From assembly GCA_910584645.1 (NCBI GenBank), contig CAJUAU010000038.1:1-13083 (forward strand): a stretch of 13,083 nucleotides of DNA. The letters run 5' to 3'. Shown here in pieces: positions 13,040 to 13,083 of this stretch; the stretch's first letter is position 1; every line of letters begins with the position of its first letter. The translations under genes were made by a program, and so were the position numbers. The stretch is from an uncultured Eubacterium sp. (lineage in GTDB: Bacteria > Bacillota > Clostridia > Lachnospirales > Lachnospiraceae). Below the pieces are notes generated by a model. That model saw nothing but the letters and a program-made list of their open reading frames with translations. It was not told where the DNA came from and ran no database searches.

Positions 13040-13083
13040 ATAAATTTGTGTTTTTGGAAATATATGGCTCCTTTTTGGTAAGA

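Noticed and set aside
1..13083. Insertion sequence, integron or prophage boundaries
   Set aside because: No transposase, integrase, relaxase or phage structural gene, and no terminal inverted repeats or tRNA-derived attachment site, could be identified in the window.

Overview
The window reads as a piece of a low-to-mid GC Firmicutes chromosome, most likely a gut clostridium of the Lachnospiraceae type. The basis is the clostridial-type pyruvate phosphate dikinase, strong AGGAGG-type ribosome binding sites, U-tract terminators and zinc-ribbon membrane proteins typical of this group. The genus cannot be fixed by eye.

Layout. Positions 1-2243 hold the 3' six-sevenths of a housekeeping gene, ppdK, closed by a terminator at 2317-2366. 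Accessory DNA follows. A solitary D12-class adenine DNA methyltransferase lies on the minus strand (2387-3790). A 740-base stretch then carries palindromes, three 33-bp phased repeats, a terminator and a promoter. Next comes a plus-strand operon of unknown function (4533-7524): a 149-aa acidic protein, a DUF262/ParB-fold protein, an 84-aa protein, a 136-aa protein and an 87-aa protein. A type II toxin-antitoxin pair (antitoxin 7718-7954, PIN toxin 7941-8312) is bracketed by two almost identical terminators. A minus-strand XRE regulator (8622-8915) is divergent from a four-gene operon (9192-13039). All four proteins of that operon start with a cytosolic CxxC...CxxC zinc ribbon. Three then have one membrane helix and a different extracytoplasmic domain each (S11 peptidase-like, NTF2/TcaA-like, unknown); the fourth is polytopic.

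Most unusual signals. (1) The hexamer GGGGTA, usually GGGGGTAT, is strongly over-represented and almost only on the plus strand: I counted 24 copies between 4894 and 9437. It occurs in genes in all three codon phases, in intergenic DNA and in both terminator loops flanking the toxin-antitoxin pair. It is nearly absent from ppdK and from the last 1.8 kb. (2) The S11 peptidase-like protein keeps SxxK and SxN but has Ile-Ala-Gly where the family has Lys-Thr-Gly, so it is probably a binding or sensing pseudoenzyme. (3) The zinc-ribbon genes share nearly identical 5' ends and a juxtamembrane VQTS motif but have unrelated 3' ends, which suggests modular exchange behind a common membrane anchor.

No integrase, transposase, relaxase, tRNA, rRNA or CRISPR array is visible, so how the accessory DNA arrived cannot be read from this window.
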